Assembly (NCBI RefSeq): GCF_023556315.2
Contig: NZ_CP116221.1
Location: forward strand, 806,001-870,000
Direction: 5' to 3'
From: Psychroserpens ponticola
GTDB lineage: Bacteria; Bacteroidota; Bacteroidia; Flavobacteriales; Flavobacteriaceae
DNA length: 64,000 nucleotides
This document shows, piece after piece, positions 25,106 to 31,630 of the stretch. The notes beneath the pieces are model-generated. The model was not told the origin of the DNA. It made no database searches and worked only from the letters and a program-made list of their open reading frames with translations. Position 1 is the stretch's first letter. Each line of letters begins with the position of its first letter. The position numbers were made by a program, and so were the translations under genes.

Positions 25106-27217
25106 ATGGAATATAAAATCGGTTATATTTTAATAAATTTGGCTATTATGCCAAAGACATCTACTAATGTACGTAATAGGGTAAACAAACTTCATTTACC
25201 TAAAACTAAATCACTTTATCCTCTTTTTGAAGTGATCAGTAATTCTATACATGCTATAGAAGAAGCAAAAAAAGAAAAACTTATTAAGGACAATGGTAAA
25301 ATTGAGATTAATATTTTACGTATAGGTAAGGAAGGTATTTTTGAAGAAATCTCTAACACTGATGATTATCCTATTGATTCATTTGAAATAATAGACAACG
25401 GTATAGGTTTAAATGAGGATAATTATAATTCATTTCAAGAATTTGATAGTGAGTATAAAATAGAGATTGGAGGAAAAGGAATAGGAAGATTAGTTTGTTT
25501 AAAGGCTTTTTCAGCACTAATTATAAACAGTTGTTATTTAGATAAAGATAAATATTGGACAAGAAGTTTTGAATTCAAAAAAACTATTGAAGGTTACTCT
25601 AATTATAATGAAGAGTTATCTAATGATAATAGGATTGGAACTAATGTGCTTTTAAAATCTTATGTAAGTCCATATAAAGAAAATGTTCCTAAATCTATTA
25701 CTGATGTTTCAAGGGAGATAATAAAGCACTTTCAGCTTTATTTTATTCAAGAAAAACAACCTACAATAATTATTAAGAATCAAGATGGTTTTCATAGGAA
25801 TCTTACTAAGATATTTAATAGTGAATTTAAAAGCAAAATTTTATCAGATTCATTCATAATTGCTGAAGAAAAGTTTAATATACATATATCTAAATCTTTT
25901 AGTGCTCAAAGCCATAAAGTGAATTATTGTGCAAATGAAAGAATAGTGAGGAGTGAAGGTTTATCTAAACATCTTGTAGATTTAAAATATTCAATTTTAG
26001 ACTCTTTAAGAAATGAGAAATTTTATTATCAAGTTTTTGTAGTTAGTGATTTACTTGATACAAGTGTTAATGATGCAAGGACAAGTTTTAATTTTCCTGA
26101 CAAAAGCGAGAATGAAGATAGTGAACAAATTGAAGTGATAGAAGAAGTTACATTATCTAAAATCAGAAAGAAAACTATTAATTGTATTGAGAATCTTTTA
26201 TCTGAAACTCTTGCCGTAATACGTGCTGAAAAAGTAGAAAGATATAGACCAATTATTGATAATAAATTCCCTAATTATACTAACTTATTTAAGTACAAAA
26301 AGGAAAAAGTAGAAAGATTACCAGTAGGATTAAATGAAAATGAACTAGATATAAAGCTATACGAAATAGAAGCACAATGGAGAAAAGAAATTAAACAAGA
26401 AGGTGCTGATTTACTGACCAAGAAAAAAGACATTACGGAGTTAGAAGATTATAAAGAATTGTATGAAAAATATGTGACTAATTTAAACGAAGTTGGAAAG
26501 TCTGATTTAGCTCGTTATGTAGTTCACCGTAGGTCTGTAATAGACTTGCTTGAAAAACTAATAGAGTTAAATGATGATGATAAATTTGCAAATGAAGATT
26601 TAGTTCACAGTTTATTTTTTCCGATTCGAGAAACAGATGATTCTATCTTTAGCGAAAAACAAAACTTATGGTTACTAGATGAAAGATTGACTTTCAATAA
26701 ATTTTTAGCATCAGACAAACTATTTAAACAAATTGAAAATCTTGGTTCAGATTCAAAAGAGCGAATGGATTTAATAATAAAAAAAGAAGAAGTTTTCGAT
26801 AAAGCTGTATTATTTTCAGAAAACAAAATTCCTTTTGAATCTTTCACAATTGTTGAATTTAAAAGACCTGAACGTAATGATTATGTTTATGGTAATCCCA
26901 AAAATGACCCTATTGCTCAAGTAAGAAGATATATTAGAGAGACAATAGACGGAGAAACTAAAAAGAGAGGTAAAAAAATACAGGCTTCATTTAATACACC
27001 TTTTTATTGTTATGTAGTTGCTGATATTACTTCAAGTCTTGAATACATTTTAGATGAGGAAAGTTTTATTAATACACCTGATGGTTTAGGTTATTTTAGA
27101 ATTTATGACACTAATAATTACAAGGCATATATTGAAGTTTTACCCTTTAGTAAGGTTTTAAAAGATTCAAAAGAAAGGAATAGGGTATTATTTGAAAGGT
27201 TGAATTTACCACAATAA
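25106..27217 (+). CDS. GHKL ATPase fused to a PD-(D/E)XK-like domain (candidate defence protein)
   Basis: A 703-aa protein. ATG at 25148 (residue 15, MPKTSTNVRNRVNKL) is the likelier start by similarity to GHKL proteins. The N-terminal ATPase has N-box Glu42...Asn46 (FEVISNS), G1 box D97-N-G-I-G101 and lid box G122-G-K-G-I-G127. The middle has a charged helical region (about 370-520). The C-terminal part has Asp565 in FDKAVLF, then E584-F-K586 in TIVEFKRPERND, followed by NPKNDPIAQVRRYIRE, consistent with a PD-(D/E)XK nuclease core with a Gln-bearing helix. It sits 9 bases after the ATPase gene, at the cargo position of the element. Anti-phage or anti-plasmid activity is inferred; a DNA-repair role is an alternative. 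Confidence 0.8.
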   Translation: MEYKIGYILINLAIMPKTSTNVRNRVNKLHLPKTKSLYPLFEVISNSIHAIEEAKKEKLIKDNGKIEINILRIGKEGIFEEISNTDDYPIDSFEIIDNGIGLNEDNYNSFQEFDSEYKIEIGGKGIGRLVCLKAFSALIINSCYLDKDKYWTRSFEFKKTIEGYSNYNEELSNDNRIGTNVLLKSYVSPYKENVPKSITDVSREIIKHFQLYFIQEKQPTIIIKNQDGFHRNLTKIFNSEFKSKILSDSFIIAEEKFNIHISKSFSAQSHKVNYCANERIVRSEGLSKHLVDLKYSILDSLRNEKFYYQVFVVSDLLDTSVNDARTSFNFPDKSENEDSEQIEVIEEVTLSKIRKKTINCIENLLSETLAVIRAEKVERYRPIIDNKFPNYTNLFKYKKEKVERLPVGLNENELDIKLYEIEAQWRKEIKQEGADLLTKKKDITELEDYKELYEKYVTNLNEVGKSDLARYVVHRRSVIDLLEKLIELNDDDKFANEDLVHSLFFPIRETDDSIFSEKQNLWLLDERLTFNKFLASDKLFKQIENLGSDSKERMDLIIKKEEVFDKAVLFSENKIPFESFTIVEFKRPERNDYVYGNPKNDPIAQVRRYIRETIDGETKKRGKKIQASFNTPFYCYVVADITSSLEYILDEESFINTPDGLGYFRIYDTNNYKAYIEVLPFSKVLKDSKERNRVLFERLNLPQ

Positions 27218-27225
27218 TTCCCCCA

Positions 27226-27513
27226 CAAACCAAAACCCAGCTTTTTGCTCTAGCAAAAAACCTCTGTCTTTTGGTTTGTTCCGCGCGCCACACTTCTATA
27301 GCGTTTAAATTTCTCTACTAATTGCAGCACTTTAGAGCTTGCTTCATTCGTGCCTCATTTCGCAACTATAAAGAGCTACACCTTGCAAAAGCTAATAATT
27401 TAAACGCTATCCCAAGCTATGTTACATAATAGAAGTTATAGTAGCAAAAATCCTTTCAATGGTTGCCTACGGCGTTTTATTATATTTTCGTAGCTATAAC
27501 TGCTATTATGTAA
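27226..27513. repeat. Cluster of nested palindromes
   Basis: There are three inverted-repeat systems in 288 bp. CAAACCAAAA/TTTTGGTTTG (27226-27235, 27269-27278) encloses a second stem TTTTTGCT-CT-AGCAAAAA (27242-27259). ATAGCGTTTAAAT/ATTTAAACGCTAT is a perfect 13-bp pair (27298-27310, 27398-27410). TTACATAATAGAAGTTATAG at 27422-27441 has a 20-base partner at 27494-27513 with one mismatch. The first could terminate the GHKL gene. The others are far larger than a terminator needs and could be an origin of transfer or replication, or a packaging site. Confidence 0.7.
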
Positions 27514-27612
27514 AATATCCACTCATCCAACGCTCACATAGGAAGTAGTTAATAACATTTTGATATTTAAACAACATTTAGGAATTGTTGCATTGTTTTT
27601 ATAAGTGCTTTT

Positions 27613-27649
27613 TAAGTTTCAATAAATTAAGTTTCAATAAATTAAGTTT
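27613..27649 (+). repeat. 15-bp tandem repeat (iteron-like)
   Basis: TAAGTTTCAATAAAT occurs twice in tandem (27613-27627, 27628-27642) plus a partial third copy. The surrounding 27514-27808 is very AT-rich and shows no gene. Together with the palindromes and the initiator/loader genes this may mark a replication origin, but two copies is a weak signal. Confidence 0.5.
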
Positions 27650-27808
27650 ATAAATCTTTAGAAATCAGAACTATTAAGAGTATTTCTAAAGCACCTATAA
27701 AATCAAAAATAGCCAATAAGAGTATAATTTTTTATTTGCCAAGAAAATAAGATAAAATTGTTTTCACTAAAAGTAAATGCTAATTCTTCAACTATAAAAA
27801 CAACATTT

Positions 27809-28042
27809 TTAAAATAGAAATTTAGTTACCGTAAATACATTTTCGAAGCATTCACTTTTAACAAAACCAATCAGTAAAATAGAACAAAGCAAATAAAAAA
27901 ACCATACACTTATTTTCGCTGCTGCCAGCGCACTACGTACCTTAATTATTTCCTTACTCATATTTCGGCATTCAATCGCCATTTGGCTAACATTTTTAAA
28001 ATTTGAGAATGCCTTTGCCCTCGATTCATCCGCAATTCTCAA
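27809..28042 (-). CDS. Small hypothetical membrane protein (doubtful)
   Basis: A 77-aa frame: MRIADESRAKAFSNFKNVSQ leads into a helical segment, then one hydrophobic helix (VWFFYLLCSILLIGFV) and a short tail. It could be a single-pass protein of the minus-strand module downstream of the two holin-like genes, but it is separated from them by 141 bases and no family is recognised. The gap 28043-28183 shows no feature. Confidence 0.35.
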   Translation of the reverse strand: MRIADESRAKAFSNFKNVSQMAIECRNMSKEIIKVRSALAAAKISVWFFYLLCSILLIGFVKSECFENVFTVTKFLF

Positions 28043-28183
28043 TTTTTAAAAACGATAAAAGGTATATTTTTTTCTTATCTCATTCATCTGCACAAAAACC
28101 CTGCTAAATTCATTTAATTTCTTTATCAAAATTCTTTGTTTGCTTCATTTCGTTAAGTAAAAATTAGAGTTAATTATTAAAAC

Positions 28184-28366
28184 CTATTTTTTCAATTTAC
28201 TTTTAAGTTTTTGAAAAATATACTTTAGAATGACTGAAACCAAAAAACTTACGATAGCACCAATAACTGCTAAAATAATAGTTGTGGTAAAATCTTCAAC
28301 ACCAATATTTGCTACTGATGAAAAAAAAGTGCCACCAATTACAGCAGATTTAGTATTATAGTCCAT
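28184..28366 (-). CDS. Small membrane protein, holin-like (60-64 aa)
   Basis: It starts MDYNTKSAVIGGTFFSSVAN. An in-frame ATG 12 bases upstream, at 28378, is the alternative. One long or two short hydrophobic helices follow (TTTIILAVIGAIVSFLVSVI) and then a basic tail (KLKSKLKK). Size, topology and basic C-terminus are those of phage holins and spanin-type proteins. It overlaps the 3' end of the next upstream gene by 11-23 bases, so the two are translationally coupled. It is the last confident gene of the minus-strand module. Confidence 0.65.
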   Translation of the reverse strand: MDYNTKSAVIGGTFFSSVANIGVEDFTTTIILAVIGAIVSFLVSVILKYIFQKLKSKLKK

Positions 28367-28604
28367 CGACAGTTGCATTTGCTTCAGTTTTAGAGTTATC
28401 TTTATCAGTAACGACAGCTTGACTTATTGCAGTGGCAACTGTTCCGGCAACCGTCATATAAGTTGCAATAGAAATTACTAAAGCTGGCATTGTAATTGGA
28501 GCCGCAATAATAGCACCACCAGCAGTTGCTAAAGCAATGCCGATGTTTCTTAAAGTTTTGAAAAACTTTGGAGTTGGTTTTTTATAACGTTCTACTATGT
28601 TCAT
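28356..28604 (-). CDS. Small membrane protein, holin-like (82 aa)
   Basis: Begins MNIVERYKKPTPKFFKTLRN (basic), followed by two hydrophobic Ala/Gly-rich helices (IGIALATAGGAIIAAPITM and ALVISIATYMTVAGTVATAI) and an acidic/polar tail. The architecture matches class II holins. It overlaps the DUF5675 gene by 23 bases at its 5' end and the 60-aa gene at its 3' end. Two holin-like proteins next to a DUF5675 protein suggest a lysis or envelope-perforation cassette; this is inference. Confidence 0.68.
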   Translation of the reverse strand: MNIVERYKKPTPKFFKTLRNIGIALATAGGAIIAAPITMPALVISIATYMTVAGTVATAISQAVVTDKDNSKTEANATVDGL

Positions 28605-29004
28605 AATTTTGTGATTTAATAGTTAATAAAATAATTTCCTTTCGGTCTTTAGCTTGATATACCAAAGACAATAATTTTTGCATTGCATCTTTTGAGTATA
28701 GACCTTTGCCAATGCCACTTAAATAAGATACTGGAGCAATACAGCCTTCTAAATCTTTTAAAGCATTATTTGCTGGATGAAATAAAATATAGCTTCTATC
28801 TTTTACAGCTTTTAAAATCAAATGATGCTTAAATTGTTTAGAATAACGAGGTTCAATTTGATATTGTCCTTCTGGTATGCAAGAAATATTTCGTTTATTT
28901 TTTCCCCAGGGTAACTCAATAGTATGGCAAAGAAAAGTATTAGAGCAAAAGAGAGTACCGTTGGTACCCTCTTTAAAATATGCTCTGTAGAGTGTCAAAT
29001 CCAT
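28582..29004 (-). CDS. DUF5675 family protein
   Basis: A 140-aa soluble protein with the DUF5675 signature: N-terminal LTLYRAYFKEGTNGTLF, then CHTIELPWGKNKRNISCIPE, GQYQIEPRYSKQFKHHLIL, and DRSYILFHPANNA followed by DLEGCIAP. The conserved His in FHP and Cys in EGCI, spaced about 13-14 residues apart, look like a catalytic pair of the L,D-transpeptidase/NlpC kind, which would act on peptidoglycan. The family is otherwise uncharacterised and is often found in prophage-like regions. It starts 2 bases after the stop of the 251-aa gene. Confidence 0.82.
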   Translation of the reverse strand: MDLTLYRAYFKEGTNGTLFCSNTFLCHTIELPWGKNKRNISCIPEGQYQIEPRYSKQFKHHLILKAVKDRSYILFHPANNALKDLEGCIAPVSYLSGIGKGLYSKDAMQKLLSLVYQAKDRKEIILLTIKSQNYEHSRTL

Positions 29005-29006
29005 AA

Positions 29007-29762
29007 TTATGGAGTATCAATAGTAACAACAGCTAAAGCGTTGTAAGCACCATTCTTAAGCTCATACATTTGCCCATTTACCTCTTGGTAAAATTCAATA
29101 CCAACAACTTGTACAACTTGCAAAGTTGAATTAGCAGTTATTGAAGCAGTCAAAGCTATTGGAGCTGTATCTGCAGCAGAATAAGGTAGAATTGCAGTTT
29201 CATCATTTTCAAATGTTGAGGTTTCATTTACAAAATCTAATTCTGCAGCACCCATTACTACTTTAAAATGTGTAGTTCCTGTTGGTGCAGCAACTCTAAT
29301 AGTTGGAGAAAAAGCAGCAATATTTAAAGTTGCATCACCTGTAACTCGGTCAAAAGCTTTTGTAAATGCAGCAAATAAAGTTGCGCCTAACTTACCATTC
29401 AGATTGAATTCAAACCCTTCTAATAAGTTCAAATTTCCATCTTGTAGCGTTCTTAATCCTCTTTCATTGGTAGTATCAGTCTTAACAATTGCCACAAGGT
29501 CTTTTGTCAATCTACTAACTACACGTTTATCTTTTGCATTTTGCAAAAGTACACGAATAGCATTTCGAAGTACTTTACCACCTTTGCCAGCTCGTCCAAA
29601 TTCCGAGCCATTTTCACGCGTTCTTTGAAACGCAGGATCATTTGCAATACGATTTGCATCTACACCACCTTTTTCGCGTGCTAGATGTCCATCGCTAGTT
29701 TTATAAAAGGAGATACCACCAATAGTTCCTTTTAGTTTAATAATTCCAGTTTGTTTTGCCAT
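29007..29762 (-). CDS. Uncharacterised 251-aa protein (candidate structural protein)
   Basis: It begins MAKQTGIIKLKGTIGGISFY and continues KTSDGHLAREKGGVDANRIA. A basic/Arg-rich alpha region follows (to about 110), and then a beta-rich C-terminal half with regularly spaced strands (LNIAAFSPTIRVAAPTGTTH, TAPIALTASITANSTLQVV, GAYNALAVVTIDTP). There is no signal peptide or membrane helix. From memory, this N-terminal pattern recurs in Bacteroidota mobile regions next to DUF5675, loosely resembling DUF6266. No function is known. First gene of the minus-strand module; a basic head plus beta-sandwich-like body would fit a capsid or other self-assembling protein. Confidence 0.75.
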   Translation of the reverse strand: MAKQTGIIKLKGTIGGISFYKTSDGHLAREKGGVDANRIANDPAFQRTRENGSEFGRAGKGGKVLRNAIRVLLQNAKDKRVVSRLTKDLVAIVKTDTTNERGLRTLQDGNLNLLEGFEFNLNGKLGATLFAAFTKAFDRVTGDATLNIAAFSPTIRVAAPTGTTHFKVVMGAAELDFVNETSTFENDETAILPYSAADTAPIALTASITANSTLQVVQVVGIEFYQEVNGQMYELKNGAYNALAVVTIDTP

Positions 29763-29830
29763 AATAATTCGTTTTTTAATTAATAATTCAAATCACGTAA
29801 CTTTGTGGCTTACAATAAAAAAGTAGATTC

Positions 29831-29896
29831 CGTTTTTGGTTATACATTCCGATAAAACCAAAAACGTCATTAAAATATTTATAACACTATCGTGTT
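29831..29896 (-). promoter_or_regulatory. Inverted repeats in the divergent promoter region
   Basis: A perfect 11-bp inverted repeat, CGTTTTTGGTT (29831-29841) with AACCAAAAACG (29856-29866), lies about 70 bases upstream of the 251-aa gene. Beside it is a smaller AACAC-TATC-GTGTT palindrome (29883-29896). They sit between divergent genes, one of which (29973) encodes a small DNA-binding protein, so an operator for that protein is plausible. Nothing else is visible in 29763-29972. Confidence 0.5.
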
Positions 29897-29972
29897 GTCA
29901 ACATTTTAACAACGCATCATCATTTAATTATAAAATATGGTTTAAGTATAGATAAAGCATACATAAAGTATC

Positions 29973-30170
29973 ATGAAACAAAAAAGAGCTTGTATATACC
30001 CAAAAGATATTCAACGTATCACAGGACGAAGTGAGCGCTATGGACGTAAGCTTTTAAATGATATTAAAAACTTTTTTGATAAAGAACCATACCAATTTAT
30101 TACCATTAGAGAATTTGCAGAATATAGTGGTATAGATGAAGAAATTATCAATAAATATTTGATTGATTAA
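29973..30170 (+). CDS. Small HTH-like DNA-binding protein
   Basis: A 65-aa protein, MKQKRACIYPKDIQRITGRS followed by ERYGRKLLNDIKNF and FITIREFAEYSGIDEEII. Two short helix-turn-helix-like segments and a high basic content resemble the small regulators common in flavobacterial elements. It is divergent from the 251-aa gene, across a region with palindromes, so it may be its repressor or a second directionality factor. Confidence 0.72.
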   Translation: MKQKRACIYPKDIQRITGRSERYGRKLLNDIKNFFDKEPYQFITIREFAEYSGIDEEIINKYLID

Positions 30171-30217
30171 TCATAAAATTTGATGTTTTTTGTTTGGATT
30201 TAATGAAGTTTAAATTG

Positions 30218-30225
30218 TAAATTTG
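30218..30225 (+). promoter_or_regulatory. Candidate promoter near the right end
   Basis: TAAATTTG fits TAnnTTTG, with TTTG at 30193-30196 (21-base spacer). It reads out of the element toward trxB. Apart from this and the arm site at 30278-30290, the stretch 30171-30348 shows nothing. Confidence 0.35.
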
Positions 30226-30277
30226 CCCCAAGACGTTCTGACAAATAATACTATTTCAATCTAACTAATAGGTCAAC

Positions 30278-30290
30278 AATTCGGTTCACA
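30278..30290 (+). repeat. Right integrase arm-type site
   Basis: AATTCGGTTCACA, identical and in the same orientation as the two left-end copies at 14965-14989, 58 bases from the attR core. Confidence 0.65.
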
Positions 30291-30348
30291 CTGTTTTAGT
30301 CTATTTCTTAAAGCATTGATTTTACTATATAGTGGCGGTTTAGTTATC

Positions 30349-30364
30349 ATCCTGCCACTCCGAC
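30349..30364 (+). repeat. attR core with the original tRNA-Pro 3' end
   Basis: ATCCTGCCACTCCGAC. T30359 would pair with A4 of the tRNA, so this copy is the ancestral chromosomal 3' end, displaced by insertion of the element. Confidence 0.88.
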
Positions 30365-30369
30365 AAACT

Positions 30370-30398
30370 AAAGCTGAACATTTGTTCAGCTTTTTTTT
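30370..30398 (+). terminator. Displaced original tRNA-Pro terminator
   Basis: AAAGCTGAAC-ATTT-GTTCAGCTTT followed by a T-run, 6 bases after attR. Without the element it would lie directly behind tRNA-Pro. Confidence 0.8.
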
Positions 30399-30525
30399 AT
30401 TTCACACTAAAATTCACGAGTGAATCCGCACATACACTATAGTGCGTTTTTCTTTTTGATAGAAAAACGTAATGTTTATATAGTAACTGTTGATAACTTA
30501 AATGTAAGCATTCTATCAAAAATCC

Positions 30526-30533
30526 TACTTTTG
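30526..30533 (+). promoter_or_regulatory. Candidate -7 box of trxB
   Basis: TACTTTTG fits TAnnTTTG, 25 bases before the trxB ATG. No properly spaced TTTG at -33 was found. Confidence 0.4.
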
Positions 30534-30557
30534 TATTGATAAATTATAACATAAATT

Positions 30558-31538
30558 ATGTCTGATACAATTGAAAAAGTAAAGTGCTTAATAATAGGTT
30601 CTGGTCCTGCTGGTTATACGGCAGCTATTTATGCAGCGAGAGCTAATATGAAACCAGTTTTGTACCAAGGAACTCAGCCAGGAGGACAACTAACAACTAC
30701 AAATGAAGTTGAAAATTTTCCAGGTTATCCAGATGGTGTTACTGGTCCAGAAATGATGATAGAGTTACAAAAACAAGCAGAACGTTTTGAAACTGATGTA
30801 CGTAATGGTTGGATTACCAAGGTTGATTTCTCAGGAGATATTCATAAAGTTTGGGTAAATGAAACAAAAGAGATTCATTGTGATACCGTTATTATTTCTA
30901 CAGGAGCTTCAGCTAAATATTTAGGCTTAGATTCTGAACAAAAATATTTAAAACTTGGAGGAGGTGTTTCTGCTTGTGCAGTTTGTGATGGTTTCTTTTA
31001 TAGAAATCAAGAGGTTGTAATTGTAGGAGCTGGAGACAGCGCTTGTGAAGAAGCACATTATTTATCTAAACTTTGCAAAAAAGTAACAATGTTAGTGAGG
31101 CGTGACGAATTTAGAGCGTCAAAAATTATGGCTGCTCGTGTGAAAAATACAGAAAATATAGACATTTTGTTTAATACTGAAACTGATGAGGTTTTAGGTG
31201 ATGGACAAGTCGTTACAGGAGTTCGTGTGAAAAATAATCAAACCAATGAAATACAGGAGATTCCTGCAACAGGATTTTTTGTTGCCATTGGTCATAAACC
31301 CAATACAGATATTTTTAAAGGCTTCTTAGACTTAGATGAAACAGGATACATAATTAATGTGCCTGGAACTTCAAAAACGAATATTGAAGGTGTATTCGTT
31401 TCTGGAGATGCAGCTGATCATGTTTACAGACAGGCTGTTACAGCTGCAGGAACAGGTTGTATGGCTGCTTTAGATGCTGAAAGATGGTTAGCAGCTAAAG
31501 ATTCAACTTTTGAAGTAAGTACTTCTAATTATAATTAA
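30558..31538 (+). CDS. trxB: Thioredoxin-disulfide reductase
   Basis: A 326-aa flavoprotein that reduces thioredoxin with NADPH. Motifs: FAD-binding GSGPAGYTAAIYAARA, the redox centre CAVC in GGGVSACAVCDGFFY, the NADPH-binding VIVGAGDSACEEAHYL, and the late FVSGDAADHVYRQAVTAAGTG. Complete and of normal length. It is the first chromosomal gene after the element and ends at a strong terminator shared with the convergent M2 peptidase. Confidence 0.97.
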   Translation: MSDTIEKVKCLIIGSGPAGYTAAIYAARANMKPVLYQGTQPGGQLTTTNEVENFPGYPDGVTGPEMMIELQKQAERFETDVRNGWITKVDFSGDIHKVWVNETKEIHCDTVIISTGASAKYLGLDSEQKYLKLGGGVSACAVCDGFFYRNQEVVIVGAGDSACEEAHYLSKLCKKVTMLVRRDEFRASKIMAARVKNTENIDILFNTETDEVLGDGQVVTGVRVKNNQTNEIQEIPATGFFVAIGHKPNTDIFKGFLDLDETGYIINVPGTSKTNIEGVFVSGDAADHVYRQAVTAAGTGCMAALDAERWLAAKDSTFEVSTSNYN

Positions 31539-31563
31539 ATTAGATCAAAAAGTTATACATACT

Positions 31564-31609
31564 AAAAGTGCTTAAAGTTGAATATGAAATTCCAACTTTA
31601 AGCACTTTT
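31564..31609. terminator. Bidirectional terminator between trxB and the M2 peptidase
   Basis: A 17-bp perfect stem AAAAGTGCTTAAAGTTG / CAACTTTAAGCACTTTT with flanking A/T runs between convergent genes. Confidence 0.82.
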
Positions 31610-31630
31610 AATTTTAAATACTTATACTAT

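Larger units (their letters stand above)
14851..30364. mobile_element. Integrated element in tRNA-Pro (about 15.5 kb)
   Basis: Bounded by the repeats at 14851-14866 and 30349-30364, with a tyrosine integrase as the first gene. Inside are integrase arm-type repeats at both ends, a TonB/DUF4249 cargo operon, RteC, an excisionase-like HTH protein, an initiator-like protein with a DnaC-like ATPase, a GHKL-nuclease protein, a palindrome-rich region and a minus-strand four-gene module. I found no relaxase, VirD4/TraG or tra genes. It is therefore mobilisable by unknown means, a satellite-like element or a reduced ICE. The genes on both sides (sugar dehydrogenase, trxB) are ordinary chromosome. Confidence 0.88.

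Noticed and set aside
27422-27513. Palindrome considered as an integron attC site.
   Set aside because: The ends do not fit the RYYYAAC/GTTRRRY core boxes, and there is no cassette array or integron integrase.
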